The position numbers were made by a program, and so were the translations under genes. Positions 1 through 12,105 of a stretch of DNA of 64,000 bases are shown in pieces. This stretch comes from Chaenocephalus aceratus. Lineage: Eukaryota; Chordata; Actinopteri; Perciformes; Channichthyidae. The DNA is taken from the NCBI GenBank assembly GCA_023974075.1, contig CM043796.1:26331615-26395614 (forward strand). Reading direction: 5' to 3'. The notes below the pieces were generated by a model that searched no databases, had not been told where the DNA came from, and was given only the letters and a program-made list of their open reading frames with translations. Each line of letters begins with the position of its first letter. Positions within the stretch are counted from its first letter, which is position 1.

Positions 1-3000
1 GCGAGACAGTCCTAACGAAGTGAGCCAGTCGTAACGAAGTGAGCCAGTCCTAACGAGCGAGCCAGTCCTAACGAGCGAGTCAGTCCTAACGAAGCGAGCC
101 AGTCCTAACGAAGCGAGCCAGTCCTAACGAAGTGAGCCAGTCCTAACGAGCGAGCCAGTCCTAACGAGCGAGCCAGTCCTAATGAGCAAGACAGTCCTAA
201 TGAGCGAGACAGTCCTAACGAAGTGAGCCAGTCCTAACAAGCGAGCCAGTCCTAACGAGCGAGACAGTCCTAACGAGCGAGACAGTCCTAACGAAGTGAG
301 CCAGTCCTAACGAAGCGAGCCAGTCCTAACGAGCGAGTCAGTCCTAACGAAGCGAGCCAGTCCTAACGAAGTGAGCCAGTCCTAACGAGCGAGCCAGTCC
401 TAACGAAGTGAGCCAGTCCTAACGAAGCGAGCCAGTTCTAACGAGCGAGCTAGTCCTAACGAGCGGGCCAGTCCTAACGAAGCGAGCCAGTCCTAACGAG
501 CGAGCCAGTCCAAATGAGCGAGACAGTCCTAATGAGCGAGCCAGTCCTAACGAAGCGAGCCAGTCCTAACGAAGCGAGCCAGTCCTAACGAAGTGAGCCA
601 GTCCTAACGAGGGAGCCAGTCATAACGAGCGAGCCAGTCCTAACGAGCGAGACAGTCCTAACGAAGCGAGCCAGTCCTAACGAAGCGAGCCAGTCCTAAC
701 GACGTGAGCCAGTCCTAACGAAGTGAGCCAGTCCTAACGAAGCGAGCCAGTCCTAACGAGCGGGCCAGTCCTAACGAAGTGAGCCAGTCCTAACGAAGCG
801 AGCCAGTCCTAACGAGCGAGCCAGTCCTAACGAGCGAGCTAGTCCTAACGAGCGAGCCAGTCCTAACGAGCGAGTCAGTCCTAACGAAGCGAGCCAGTCC
901 TAACGAGCGAGCCAGTCCTAACGAAGCGAGCCAGTCCTAACGAGCGAGTCAGTCCTAACGAAGCGAGCCAGTCCTAACGAGCGAGTCAGTCCTAACGAAG
1001 CGAGCCAGTCCTAACGAGCGAGCCAGTCCTAACGAGCGAGTCAGTCCTAACGAAGCGAGCCAGTCCTAACGAGCGAGCCAGTCCTAACGAGCGAGCCAGT
1101 CCTAACGAGTGAGCCAGTCCTAACGAAGCGAGCCAGTCCTAACGAGCGAGTCAGTCCTAACGAAGCGAGCCAGTCCTAACGAGCGAGCCAGTCCTAACGA
1201 AGCGAGCCAGTCCTAACGAGCGAGTCAGTCCTAACGAAGCGAGCCAGTCCTAACGAGCGAGCCAGTCCTAACGAGCGAGCCAGTCCTAACGAGTGAGCCA
1301 GTCCTAACGAAGCGAGCCAGTCCTAACGAGCGAGCCAGTCCTAACGAAGTGAGCCAGTCCTAACGAGCGAGCCAGTCCTAACGAGCGAGCCAGTCCTAAC
1401 GAGCGAGCCAGTCCTAACGAAGCGAGCCAGTCCTAACGAGCGAGTCAGTCCTAACGAAGCGAGCCAGTCCTAACGAGCGAGCCAGTCCTAACGAGCGAGC
1501 CAGTCCTAACGAGTGAGCCAGTCCTAACGAAGCGAGCCAGTCCTAACGAAGTGAGCCAGTCCTAACGAGCGAGCTAGTCCTAACGAGCGGGCCAGTCCTA
1601 ACGAAGCGATCCAGTCCTAATAAGCGAGACAGTCCTAACGAAGTGAGACAGTCCTAACGAGCGAGCCAGTCCTAACGAGCGAGCCAGTCCTAACGAGCGA
1701 GCCAGTCCTAACGAGCGAGCCAGTCCTAACGAGCGAGCTAGTCCTAAAGAGCGAGCCAGTGCTAACGAAGTGAGCCAGTCCTAACGAGCGAGTCAGTCCT
1801 AACGAGCGAGACAGTCCTAACGAAGTGAGCCAGTCCTAACGAGCGAGCCAGTCCTAACGAAGTGAGCCAGTCCTAACGAAGTGAGCCAGTCCTAACGAAG
1901 TGAGCCAGTCCTAACGAAGCGAGCCAGTCCTAACGAAGCGAGCCAGTCCTAAAGAGCGAGCCAGTGCTAACGAAGTGAGCCAGTCCTAACGAGCGAGTCA
2001 GTCCTAACGAGCGAGACAGTCCTAACGAAGTGAGCCAGTCCTAACGAGCGAGCCAGTCCTAACGAAGTGAGCCAGTCCTAACGAAGTGAGCCAGTCCTAA
2101 CGAAGCGAGCCAGTCCTAACGAAGCGAGCCAGTCCTAACGAGCGAGCCAGTCCTAACGAGCGGGCCAGTCCTAACGAAGCGAGCCAGTCCTAACGAAGCG
2201 AGCCAGTCCTAACGAGCGAGCCAGTCCTAACGAACGAGCCAGTCCTAACGAAGTGAGCCAGTCCTAACGAAGCGAGCCAGTCCTAACGAGCGAGCCAGTC
2301 CTAACGAGCGAGCTAGTCCTAACGAGCGGGCCAGTCCTAACGAAGCGAGCCAGTCCTAACGAGCGAGTCAGTCCTAACGAGCGAGACAGTCCTAACGAAG
2401 TGAGCCAGTCCTAACGAGCGAGCCAGTCCTAACAAAGTGAGCCAGTCCTAACGAAGTGAGCCAGTCCTAACGAAGTGAGCCAGTCCTAACGAAGCAAGCC
2501 AGTCCTAACGAAGCGAGCCAGTCCTAAAGAGCGAGCCAGTGCTAACGAAGTGAGCCAGTCCTAACGAGCGAGTCAGTCCTAACGAGCGAGACAGTCCTAA
2601 CGAAGTGAGCCAGTCCTAACGAGCGAGCCAGTCCTAACGAAGTGAGCCAGTCCTAACGAAGTGAGCCAGTCCTAACGAAGCGAGCCAGTCCTAACGAGCG
2701 AGCCAGTCCTAACGAGCGGGCCAGTCCTAACGAAGCGAGCCAGTCCTAACGAAGCGAGCCAGTCCTAACGAGCGAGCCAGTCCTAACGAACGAGCCAGTC
2801 CTAACGAAGTGAGCCAGTCCTAACGAAGCGAGCCAGTCCTAACGAGCGAGCCAGTCCTAACGAGCGAGCTAGTCCTAACGAGCGGGCCAGTCCTAACGAA
2901 GCGAGCCAGTCCTAACGAGCGAGCCAGTCCTAACGAAGCGAGCCAGTCCTAACGAGCGAGCCAGTCCTAACGACGTGAGCCAGTCCTAACGAGCGAGCCA

Positions 3001-4915
3001 GTCCTAATGAGCGAGACAGTCCTAACGAAGTGAGCCAGTCGTAACGAAGTGAGCCAGTCCTAACGAGCGAGCCAGTCCTAACGAGCGAGTCAGTCCTAAC
3101 GAAGCGAGCCAGTCCTAACGAGCGAGCCAGTCCTAACGAGCGAGCCAGTCCTAATGAGCAAGACAGTCCTAATGAGCGAGACAGTCCTAACGAAGTGAGC
3201 CAGTCCTAACAAGCGAGCCAGTCCTAACGAGCGAGACAGTCCTAACGAGCGAGACAGTCCTAACGAAGTGAGCCAGTCCTAACGAAGCGAGCCAGTCCTA
3301 ACGAGCGAGTCAGTCCTAACGAAGCGAGCCAGTCCTAACGAAGTGAGCCAGTCCTAACGAGCGAGCCAGTCCTAACGAAGTGAGCCAGTCCTAACGAAGC
3401 GAGCCAGTTCTAACGAGCGAGCTAGTCCTAACGAGCGGGCCAGTCCTAACGAAGCGAGCCAGTCCTAACGAGCGAGCCAGTCCAAATGAGCGAGACAGTC
3501 CTAATGAGCGAGCCAGTCCTAACGAAGCGAGCCAGTCCTAACGAAGCGAGCCAGTCCTAACGAAGTGAGCCAGTCCTAACGAGGGAGCCAGTCATAACGA
3601 GCGAGCCAGTCCTAACGAGCGAGACAGTCCTAACGAAGCGAGCCAGTCCTAACGAAGCGAGCCAGTCCTAACGAAGTGAGCCAGTCCTAACGAAGTGAGC
3701 CAGTCCTAACGAAGCGAGCCAGTCCTAACGAGCGGGCCAGTCCTAACGAAGTGAGCCAGTCCTAACGAAGCGAGCCAGTCCTAACGAGCGAGCCAGTCCT
3801 AACGAGCGAGCTAGTCCTAACGAGCGGGCCAGTCCTAACGAAGCGAGCCAGTCCTAACGAGCGAGCCAGTCCTAACGAAGCGAGCCAGTCCTAACGAGCG
3901 AGCCAGTCCTAACGACGTGAGCCAGTCCTAACGAGCGAGCCAGTCCTAATGAGCGAGACAGTCCTAATGAGCGAGCCAGTCGTAACGAAGTGAGCCAGTC
4001 CTAACGAAGCGAGCCAGTCCTAACGAAGTGAGCCAGTCCTAACGAGCGAGCCAGTCCTAATGAAGCGAGCCAGTCCTAACGAAGTGAGCCAGTCCTAACG
4101 AGCGAGCCAGTCCTAACGAGCGAGCCAGTCCTAACGAGCGAGCCAGTCCTAACGAGCGAGACAGTCCTAACGAGCGGGCCAGTCCTAACGAAGTGAGCCA
4201 GTCCTAACGAGCGAGCCAGTCCTAATGAGCAAGACAGTCCTAATGAGCGAGACAGTCCTAACGAAGTGAGCCAGTCCTAACAAGCGAGCCAGTCCTAACG
4301 AGCGAGACAGTCCTAACGAAGTGAGCCAGTCCTAACGAAGCGAGCCAGTCCTAACGAGCGAGTCAGTCCTAACGAAGCGAGCCAGTCCTAACGAAGTGAG
4401 CCAGTCCTAACGAGCGAGCCAGTCCTAACGAAGTGAGCCAGTCCTAACGAAGCGAGCCAGTTCTAACGAGCGAGCTAGTCCTAACGAGCGGGCCAGTCCT
4501 AACGAAGCGAGCCAGTCCTAACGAGCGAGCCAGTCCAAATGAGCGAGACAGTCCTAATGAGCGAGCCAGTCCTAACGAAGCGAGCCAGTCCTAACGAAGC
4601 GAGCCAGTCCTAACGAAGTGAGCCAGTCCTAACGAGGGAGCCAGTCATAACGAGCGAGCCAGTCCTAACGAGCGAGACAGTCCTAACGAAGCGAGACAGT
4701 CCTAACGAAGCGAGCCAGTCCTAACGAAGTGAGCCAGTCCTAACGAGCGAGCCAGTCCTAACGAAGTGAGCCAGTCCTAACGAAGCGAGCCAGTCCTAAC
4801 GAGCGAGCCAGTCCTAACGAGCGAGCCAGTCCTAACGAGCGAGCCAGTCCTAATGAAGTGATCCAGTCCTAACGAGCGAGCCAGTCCTAACGAAGTGAGC
4901 CAGTCCTAACGAGCG
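1..4915. repeat. Satellite array of mixed 18/19-bp units with higher-order structure
   Basis: About 265 head-to-tail copies of a unit of type CCTAACGAAGCGAGCCAGT (19 bp) or CCTAACGAGCGAGCCAGT (18 bp). The two lengths differ by one A after CGA and are interspersed irregularly. Variants recur at fixed sites (GCGAG/GTGAG, GCCAGT/GTCAGT/GACAGT/GCTAGT, CTAACG/CTAATG). Rare marker variants show long-range duplication: CCAGTTCTAACG near 432, 3404 and 4457, CCAAATGAGCG near 511, 3483 and 4534, and GAGGGAGCC at 609, 3581 and 4634. Spacings are 2972 and then 1053-1071 bp. Another marker, CTAAAGAGC, occurs at 1744, 1949 and 2524. The array starts before the window and ends abruptly near 4915. The forward strand carries TAA in almost every unit and the length mixture breaks frames, so it is non-coding. 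CCTAAC resembles part of the telomere unit, but this is not a telomeric repeat. Confidence 0.97.
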
Positions 4916-6387
4916 AGGCTGTGTAGTGGAAACGCGCCATTACATTCCCCTCTTCGTCAACCCGAAGTTGGTGTGAAACATCATTCGTACCGCCATAGCC
5001 CAACTCAACACGCTGGTGCCCTCATTGTAATCTACAGCTACTTTAACCATCTCACCATAAACGTACCCTGTCCAAACGCTTTCTCCCCTCACCCTTGGAC
5101 AGGTTGGATCATGGTCTAATGGTTTTTATAAACATTTTATCCTAATGGTTTTATTTCTCTATTATTCTAAAAAAGAGAAACTGTCACAATACCCAATTTT
5201 CCTAGGGATTGAAAACTTATTCTGATGATTGTTTGTGGGGATAGATTTTCTGCTGTATGATGGCAGGCGATAAAGAAGAGATGAAAAGATAATGATGATG
5301 TTGATAATTGGGAAGACGAGGATGAAAATGGAAATAATGACAGTCACGATGATGGTGATGATAATAACGAAAAGACGATGATGATAATGAGGAGGATGAA
5401 GATGATGGCAGTGTATTGCAGACGGAGCGAAGAGAGTACAGACAATTGTCGAGTTAATGATCCCAGACATGGAAATGTATTCATGATGAGCCCTTCATGT
5501 GAAGAGCTAATGTGTGGCTGACGGAGCCATCTGATAGCTGAAGTAGGAGTTCAGTGATTGGACTTTTTTTTCCTTCTGTGTGCATGACTAAAGACTAACA
5601 GGGAGCTGTTAAGTGCTCTTTGACTGGCCACCTACTGCCAACCTACACTGTTAAGTACAAGGACACACATTGTGCTCACTGAAAAACCAACCTTCAAAAG
5701 TCTGTGATGGAGTCTGGGGGAAGAAAGACAAGAAGAGAAAAAAGGAGATTGTGTGCATTTACTGTAGGATATCAGAAAATAGAATGTCCAAGGAAGTATA
5801 TTACATTTTTAAAGAAGACTTGTGAGTATTTGTGTATCAAGTGTATGGCTGACAGAATATGTAATAATCACCACACCAGCTGATCGATATTCATCTTCAC
5901 CCAGCCCTTTTTCACTTCATGCTGCTGTACACATATGAACCTCCTGCGCTTCCCATTACCAAATCCAATCAAATGAGGGTCCAAACATATTAAACTGATT
6001 GTGCAATGCATGACTTTGCAAGCATTTCGTAAAATATGAGTAACAGTAGACTGGATCTGATTCAAGGTGGGTCCCGGTTGAGGCAAATTCTCTAAATATG
6101 TAAAAACGTGCTACCTGCAAAGAAACTAATATCTTCATGTATTTTATTTGAGGCCAATCTCACGATGTTTGCACTCCATTATTATGCTTGTTTCAATGGT
6201 GTCCAACTGACCTTACCCTGAAATACATGCTATACTGTGGCACATGAGATGAATCCGCCTTTATCAATCAGAAGGGCAAAGGTTTGATCTCAAGCCCTTG
6301 CATTCAACTTGTCAAAGTGTGTATGGGAATATCATCAATATACTTAACCCCAAATTGCTCCTGTTGGCATGTGTACGGTATTGAAGA
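4916..6387. other. Unassigned flank of the satellite
   Basis: Single-copy-looking DNA after the satellite. It includes a purine-rich GAT/GAA low-complexity stretch at about 5280-5416. The open frame antisense to that stretch is a composition artefact. No gene or recognisable element seen. Confidence 0.6.
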
Positions 6388-6437
6388 GTAAGAAAGCTGC
6401 TTTGGATACAAGCGTCAGATAAACACGTAATGTAATG
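6388..6437 (+). repeat. Teleost SINE/L2-type 3' tail
   Basis: Degenerate match to the common fish tail 'gctttggataaaagcgtcagctaaatg...taatgtaatg'. It reads GCTTTGGATACAAGCGTCAG and ends in TAATGTAATGT. A better copy lies at 41967-42023. Only the 3' end is recognisable. Confidence 0.65.
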
Positions 6438-6826
6438 TTAAAGGTGGGGTAGGTACGTTTCAGAAACCGGCTCGAGATACGCTTTTTGTTATATTCCATG
6501 GAATGCTCTTAACATCCCGATAGCAATGAATATCTGAAGTGCTTTGACAAAAAATCCATAAAAAAATTTCATCTGTCGAAGCCGTAATACTGTAAAAAGT
6601 ACAACCAATTCGTTTAGCCGGGCCGCCTAAACGGATTGGATGGCCTACCTGCCTGTCAGCCTTCCATCGGGGCACAAACTTATCTCGTGCCCTCATTGGT
6701 CATGTGCGCGTTCCTGTGTGTTGGGGGAGGGGCTCTATAAGGAAGTGGCAGATTTTCTCCGGTTGTGTATTTTCAAATTCTAGCGATCTCGAGCCGGTTT
6801 CTCAAACTTACCTACCCCACCTTTAA
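6438..6826. mobile_element. TTAA-flanked TIR element, family A copy 1
   Basis: 389 bp including TTAA at both ends. The termini are inverted: TTAAAGGTGGGGTAGGTA at the left and the complement TACCTACCCCACCTTTAA, with one mismatch, at the right. Inverted homology continues inward through GAAACCGGCTCGAGAT. TTAA targets and no coding capacity suggest a piggyBac-type non-autonomous element (inference from target site). It sits between a SINE tail and a LINE tail. Copies: 14630-14997 and 56674-56990. Confidence 0.85.
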
Positions 6827-6831
6827 GGAAT

Positions 6832-6905
6832 CAGAATCAGAATCAGAAACAGGTTTATTACCAGGTAGGTTTACACGTACGAAGAATTTGACTTGGTGTC
6901 GTGAT
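6832..6905 (-). repeat. LINE 3' end (CAGAAT tail type)
   Basis: Tandem AATCAG repeats, then CAGGTTTATTACCAGGTAGG and GAATTTGACTTGGTG. This is the familiar reverse-complemented 3' end of a teleost LINE. No coding region is left. Confidence 0.6.
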
Positions 6906-8276
6906 GTTTTTAACAAGACTGAAAAACACAGTTAGAGAAAAATATTTAAAATAATTACAAATATTTATTAAAATATAACAGTATTTACATTGCAATGGAA
7001 TGAAATAGGGGAATACAATATGGAATAAAAATCAGCTGTAACACAAAATACTGTTGTACATTGTGTGCATTAATAGAATGCATAGAGTCTACAGTATGAT
7101 GTGGCTGAGGTAAAGATTAAATGATCTAGAAGGTATTTTTGTCGCTTGCAGGTTTGAATGACATTTTGGATAAAGAACTGTAACAGCCTGAGAATATGCT
7201 GGGCGTAGCCTTTTCTTTTACCAGTGGGAAGCATGCAGCTTCGTCTCTCCGTTTATCACAGCATGCTTGCATGTACGTAACAACAGTAACCAACAGCAGC
7301 ATGTTACATAAATGTTACTAAAATGGAGGTTGGAATATGACATTTTCGACCAACAGTAACAAAATGATGTGTAGTATTGTATTTACTTAGACAGTAGATG
7401 AACTGGAATCAGACTGAAAATAATGCTTGTTGTTTGTATGTTGTCTTCTGCTGAATGTTGTACATCTCTTGTTTGTTTTTTTGTACTTTTGATGTCCCCT
7501 TAAAAAAAGCAGTAGCTCTACTCATCTCATTGCCTGTATAATGATAATAATGGATTATATTCTATTCTACTCTGTATCGGAGGACACACTTATTGGAACT
7601 CTTGTTATTAGAAACAATATCAGAAAGGAAGAATTCTGATTGGGGCATGACTTACTTGACGACTTATTTGACATGCAATGTGCGCTTAAACTCAGTAAGT
7701 AAGGTGACAATGAAATGCAGCAAATCTGAAAGGCACTCTGAGTCAATGGGTACAAGGAGTGGGTGATGGAAATGTAAGGACAATCCACACATCTCAACAG
7801 GTACCATCAGAAGCTTCCCAGTGGGACTCCCTTGAGTGGATGTCGCTTCTCAGCAATGACTATAGCACATGAAGATCTCTGCTTACACCTGACACCATTC
7901 ACAGATGAAGACCACACCATGTGGTTTCGGTTTTAATAGTCAATAGCATCAAGTACAGTTAGATAGAGAATGTGTTTGTGAAAGGAAATTATAAACTCCG
8001 TAATACATCTGTTACAATGGTATCAGGAAATTGAACCGTTGCTGAAGCTCAGGTAGTTTAGGAGAGAAGCGGCCATTAATGTTGAGCTCAATAACACAGC
8101 ACAGATTACAGATAAATATCTAAAGGCTAAATCCGTTTGAGGCACTTACGTGAAGGATACATAATTTAAATTGACTTGAAAGGACTAGATGCTACTTACT
8201 TAATCAAAAGAATATTGTTTCGAAAGTCCAAAAATAGTCAAAATGAAGCCTTCTCCAAAAGGGACAGTCTGCCTTA
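6906..8276. other. No gene recognised
   Basis: AT-rich intergenic DNA. Short open frames have no domain signature. Nothing else supportable. Confidence 0.5.
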
Positions 8277-9657
8277 TTCTTCTACCACTTATCCGTGGTC
8301 GGGTCTCGGGGGTAGCAGTTCCAGCAGAGAGCCCCAAACTTTCTTTTCCCTGGCGACATCAACCAGCTCTGACTGGGGGATCCCAAGGCGCTCCCAGGCC
8401 AGCGAAGAGATATAATCCCTCCACCTGGTCCTAGGTCTACCCCTTGGTCTCTTCCCAGCTGGACGTGCCTGGAACACCTCCCTAGGGAGGCGCCCAGGTG
8501 GCATCCTAACTAGGTGCCCGAACCACCTCAACTGGCTCCTTTCGACGCGAGTCCCTCCCGGATGGCCGAACTTCTCACCTTATCCCTAAGGGAGACACCA
8601 GCCACCCTGCGGAGAAAACCCATCTCGGCCGCTATCCACAATCTCGTTCTTTCGGTCATGACCCATCCTTCATGACCATAGGTGAGGGTAGGAACGAAAA
8701 TGGCCTTCTGGCTCGGCTCTCTGTTTGTCACAACGGTGCGGTAAAGCGACTGCAGTACCGCTCCCGCTGCTCCGATTCTCCGGCCCATCTCACGCTCCAT
8801 TGTTCCCTCACCCGAGAACAAGACCCCGAGATACTTGAACTCCTTCACTTGGGGTAAGGACTCATTCCCTACTTGGAGTGGACAGTCCATCGGTTTCCTG
8901 CTGAGAACCATGGCCTCAGATTTGGAGGTGCTGATCCTCATCCCAGCCGCTTCACACTCGGTTGCGAACCGATCCAGTGAGTGCTGAAGGTCGCAGACCG
9001 ATGAAGCCATTAGAACCACATCATCTGCAAAAAGCAGTGGTGCAATCCTTAGTCCACCGAACTGTAGACCCCCTCCCCCACGACTACGCCTCGAAATCCG
9101 ATCCATGTATATTACAAACAGGATTGGTGACAAAGCGCAGCCCTGGCGGAGGCCAACCCTCACCCGAAATGGGTCCGACTTACTGCCGAGGACCCCGACA
9201 CAGCTCTCGCTTTGGGAGTACAGAGATTGGATGGCCCTGAGTAGAGACCCCCTCACCCCATACTCCCGCAGCACCTCCCACAGTAACTCCCTGGGAACCC
9301 GGTCATACGCCTTCTCCAAGTCTACAAAACACATGTAGACCGGATAAGCGTACTCCAAGGCCCCCTCCAGGATGCGAGAGTAAAAAGCTGATCCGTCGTT
9401 CCACGACCAGGACGGAATCCGCATTGTTCCTCCTCAATCTGAGGTTCGACAATCGGCCTGACCCTCCTTTCGAGTACCTTGGAGTAAACTTTCCCGGGGA
9501 GGCTGAGTAGTGTGATGCCTCTGTAATTGGCACGCATCCTCTGATCCCCCTTTTTAAAAAGGGGAACCACCACCCCGGTCTGCCACTCCTTCGGTACTGC
9601 CTTATCTCTGTACAATTTTATCAGTATGTCACAAAATCTGGACTCAATTTTCGACAT
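8277..9657 (-). pseudogene. Rex3-type non-LTR retrotransposon, 5'-truncated and broken
   Basis: Reverse transcriptase remnant of a teleost Rex3 (RTE clade) element. Reading right to left, the first frame (9657-9322) begins inside the RT domain with the fragments VPLFKKGD, YRGITLL and CGFRPGRGT. After a frameshift near 9420 the second frame (9424-8528) carries FVDLEKAYDRVPR, LRQGCALSPILF, the catalytic FADD box in LLFADDVVLM, and EFKYLGVLFS. After another frameshift, 8531-8289 holds the C-terminal RMPPGRLPREV and RPRGRPRTRWRDY segments. The thumb region lacks a few residues before VPTLTYGHE. Two stretches (about 9128-9147 and 9567-9586) match the published Rex3 PCR primer sites as I remember them. 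The 5' end, including the endonuclease, is missing, as is usual for LINE insertions. The copy is inactive. Confidence 0.93.
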
Positions 9658-12002
9658 TGTAGGACATTGAATATTACAATGTGGCCAACTTAATGGGTTC
9701 GCTTGTTTTTACACCATTGGCTTGATAAGAACTTGTATTTACTTGCCATGGCTTGCTTAGTTGTTTAACTGCTTGTCTATTTCCACTAGTTATAGGGAAC
9801 CACTTGTTACCCTCTCCATGGCTTCCTTAAGAAAAAATTGTTCCAATATGAATTAGTTTGAGTAAAGGTGTGCAGCAGAGTCTACATTGTTATCAAGTTG
9901 GCACTCTCTGAATAATTGATATATTCTTCATGTGTGCCCATAAAGAGAAACCAAACAGTGAGTCAAAAATCCAACATGTTACTGTAGCTTACTAGAAAAT
10001 TGTTGACACCTAAGCCAAAAGAAAAAGAATAATTTGTGATTGTACGAGAGTTAGGTGTGAGACTGGTTGCCTATCAACCCCATAGCGGCTACAAGACTAT
10101 CAGATATATATACCATTTTAAATAATTAGCTTTGATGGGGTGGGTAGGCGTATTTTTATTGCTTTCAGTAATAGCAAGAATAGCCATTTTCCATTAAAAT
10201 CCTCAATGTCCTCAATTGTATCAACCGACTGAAGCCTAGACTGAGCAAAACCTAAAACATGCAAAAAATGAAGTTATAAAATATGCCATGTTTAGCTTTT
10301 CATCTATAAATGTATTGAGAACGGATGCACACTCACACCTCAGGAGCTCCACATCTCACTGCTGGACATTTCAGCGCTGACAAACCACATCAACTTAGCT
10401 CCTGACCTGCTGAATGTGTCACAGTCTCCGCTCCTCGCCAGGCTAACTCTGTTCTGCCAATTCAAACGAGAGCACTAATCGTTTAATTGATGTGCAAAGC
10501 GTTTTTGTTAATTGTCCTAAGAGTTGTCCTGACACTACGTCTGTCTGTTGGTCCGTCAGCCAGTGGCTATCTGAGTTCCCCACATGTGTGTCCACGGCCT
10601 CGGGCCTCGCGCTGTCAGATCAGCTTTCCACGGCAGACAGCACAAGGTCATCAGACGACGACCCCGGGCCCGGGCTGCCCTGCGGTCGCTCAACTGTCCA
10701 CATTCATTCTGGATCAGCCATCTCAAAAAATATATACTGTACTGACAATTTGGGAAACTCACTGATTTGCTGTCTGATGCTTGTCTATCAATATTTGGTT
10801 GGATTTAAGTACAGATGCAGGAGGGAATGGAATTACTAGTCCTATCACAAAGGGCTTCTTGCACCAATTATTTTCATCTTTGGTGATTTGCAGATATCCT
10901 TAATTAACTGTTTGGCCTTTAAAACATCCGAAAACTATTTTATTATTCACTCGGTGAGCTCATACACATCAGTTTGCTTCTGAAGACACCTACCGTAGCA
11001 GGAACTCCCATATGAAGCGGTTTTGAGGCTATATCAATATGTGTGTGTGGTTGAGATGGAAATAAAGGTACCGATTGAAGATGTGTCGGAGCTGGAAAGG
11101 GGTCATCTTTACCTCCGAGCTTTGTGCACCTGGCCGGATTTAGCATTTCAGAAGTGTCCAGGTGTGGAGTTGAGATAAAGCTGAACACTCACTTCAAAAG
11201 AATGGTTGTGGGGAAGGAATGAATAGCATTATATTTTCTAAAATGGACCCACTTTCAGAGTTAAATAAGATGGACACACTCATATCTGTCCGATAAATGC
11301 GATGCTACAGCCGGGAGACGGTTAGCTTTGATTTCCTTTGTTTCATCTGAACAGAAATCACAAAACCACACATTGTATTACTATTGTTTTTTAAATGTAG
11401 GCTTTTTATGCTAATCTTATGGCTCTCTTGGCTAGAGTGGTGTCAACCTTTTTTATAAAACTTAACAAAAAAACTATATATAATTTCCAAAAATGTATAA
11501 TCTTTTTAATGTGTTAGGAACATTTGATTTATGTCAAGACTTCTTAAAGGGGGGGTGGTGGGGGTAATTATAATGCCAGCGTGATGTCACTTCTTGGAAT
11601 ACATATGAAATGAAACAAAGAATTGATTTATAAAATGACCAGGAAGATGCGAATTCAAAAGTCAGAACTGTCAACAACAAAAGCTGGCCATGTCCCATTG
11701 TACTTTACAATATGTGTTATTGTAGGTTTCAGGTAATTGTCTGTCATGCAGACATCAACACGGCGATGCAAGGTCCATCTCTGATCAGTGAGCCATGACC
11801 CGCTCCCCTCCCCCCCGCGAGAAACAACACACAGGCTGAGAAATGAACCGAGTCGTAGAGGACAAAATGTGAGCGGTTTAGGACTCTTGATGGCAATCAT
11901 CGGGAAGGCTTAGGTGGAAATTGATGCTTTTCTTTATATTTATCCGTGTCAGAGAGAAAACAAAAGAGCACTGAGGAGTTTCAACTTCTAAACCCGTTCA
12001 AC
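9658..12002. other. No gene recognised
   Basis: Intergenic DNA between the Rex3 copy and a CA repeat. Open frames at 10487-10839 and 11655-11900 overlap each other on both strands and have no recognisable domain. Confidence 0.5.
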
Positions 12003-12009
12003 AAATAAC

Positions 12010-12065
12010 CACACACACACACACGCGCGCGCACACACGCACACACACATGCGCGCGCACGCACG

Positions 12066-12097
<32 letters not shown>

Positions 12098-12105
12098 CAC
12101 ACACT
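12010..12105. repeat. (CA)n microsatellite with CGCG interruptions
   Basis: CA dinucleotides interrupted by CGCGCG and ATGCGCGCG blocks at about 12023-12066, then purer CA to about 12104. Alternating purine-pyrimidine, so potentially Z-forming. Confidence 0.9.

Noticed and set aside
1..4915. CRISPR-like or protein-coding tandem repeat
   Set aside because: No unique spacers between units, and stops plus the 18/19 length mixture exclude a long frame.
5162..5470. 102-codon Ile/His-rich frame
   Set aside because: Antisense of a GAT/GAA low-complexity stretch.
8672..9338. Plus-strand frames of 61-92 codons
   Set aside because: Antisense shadows of the Rex3 reverse transcriptase.
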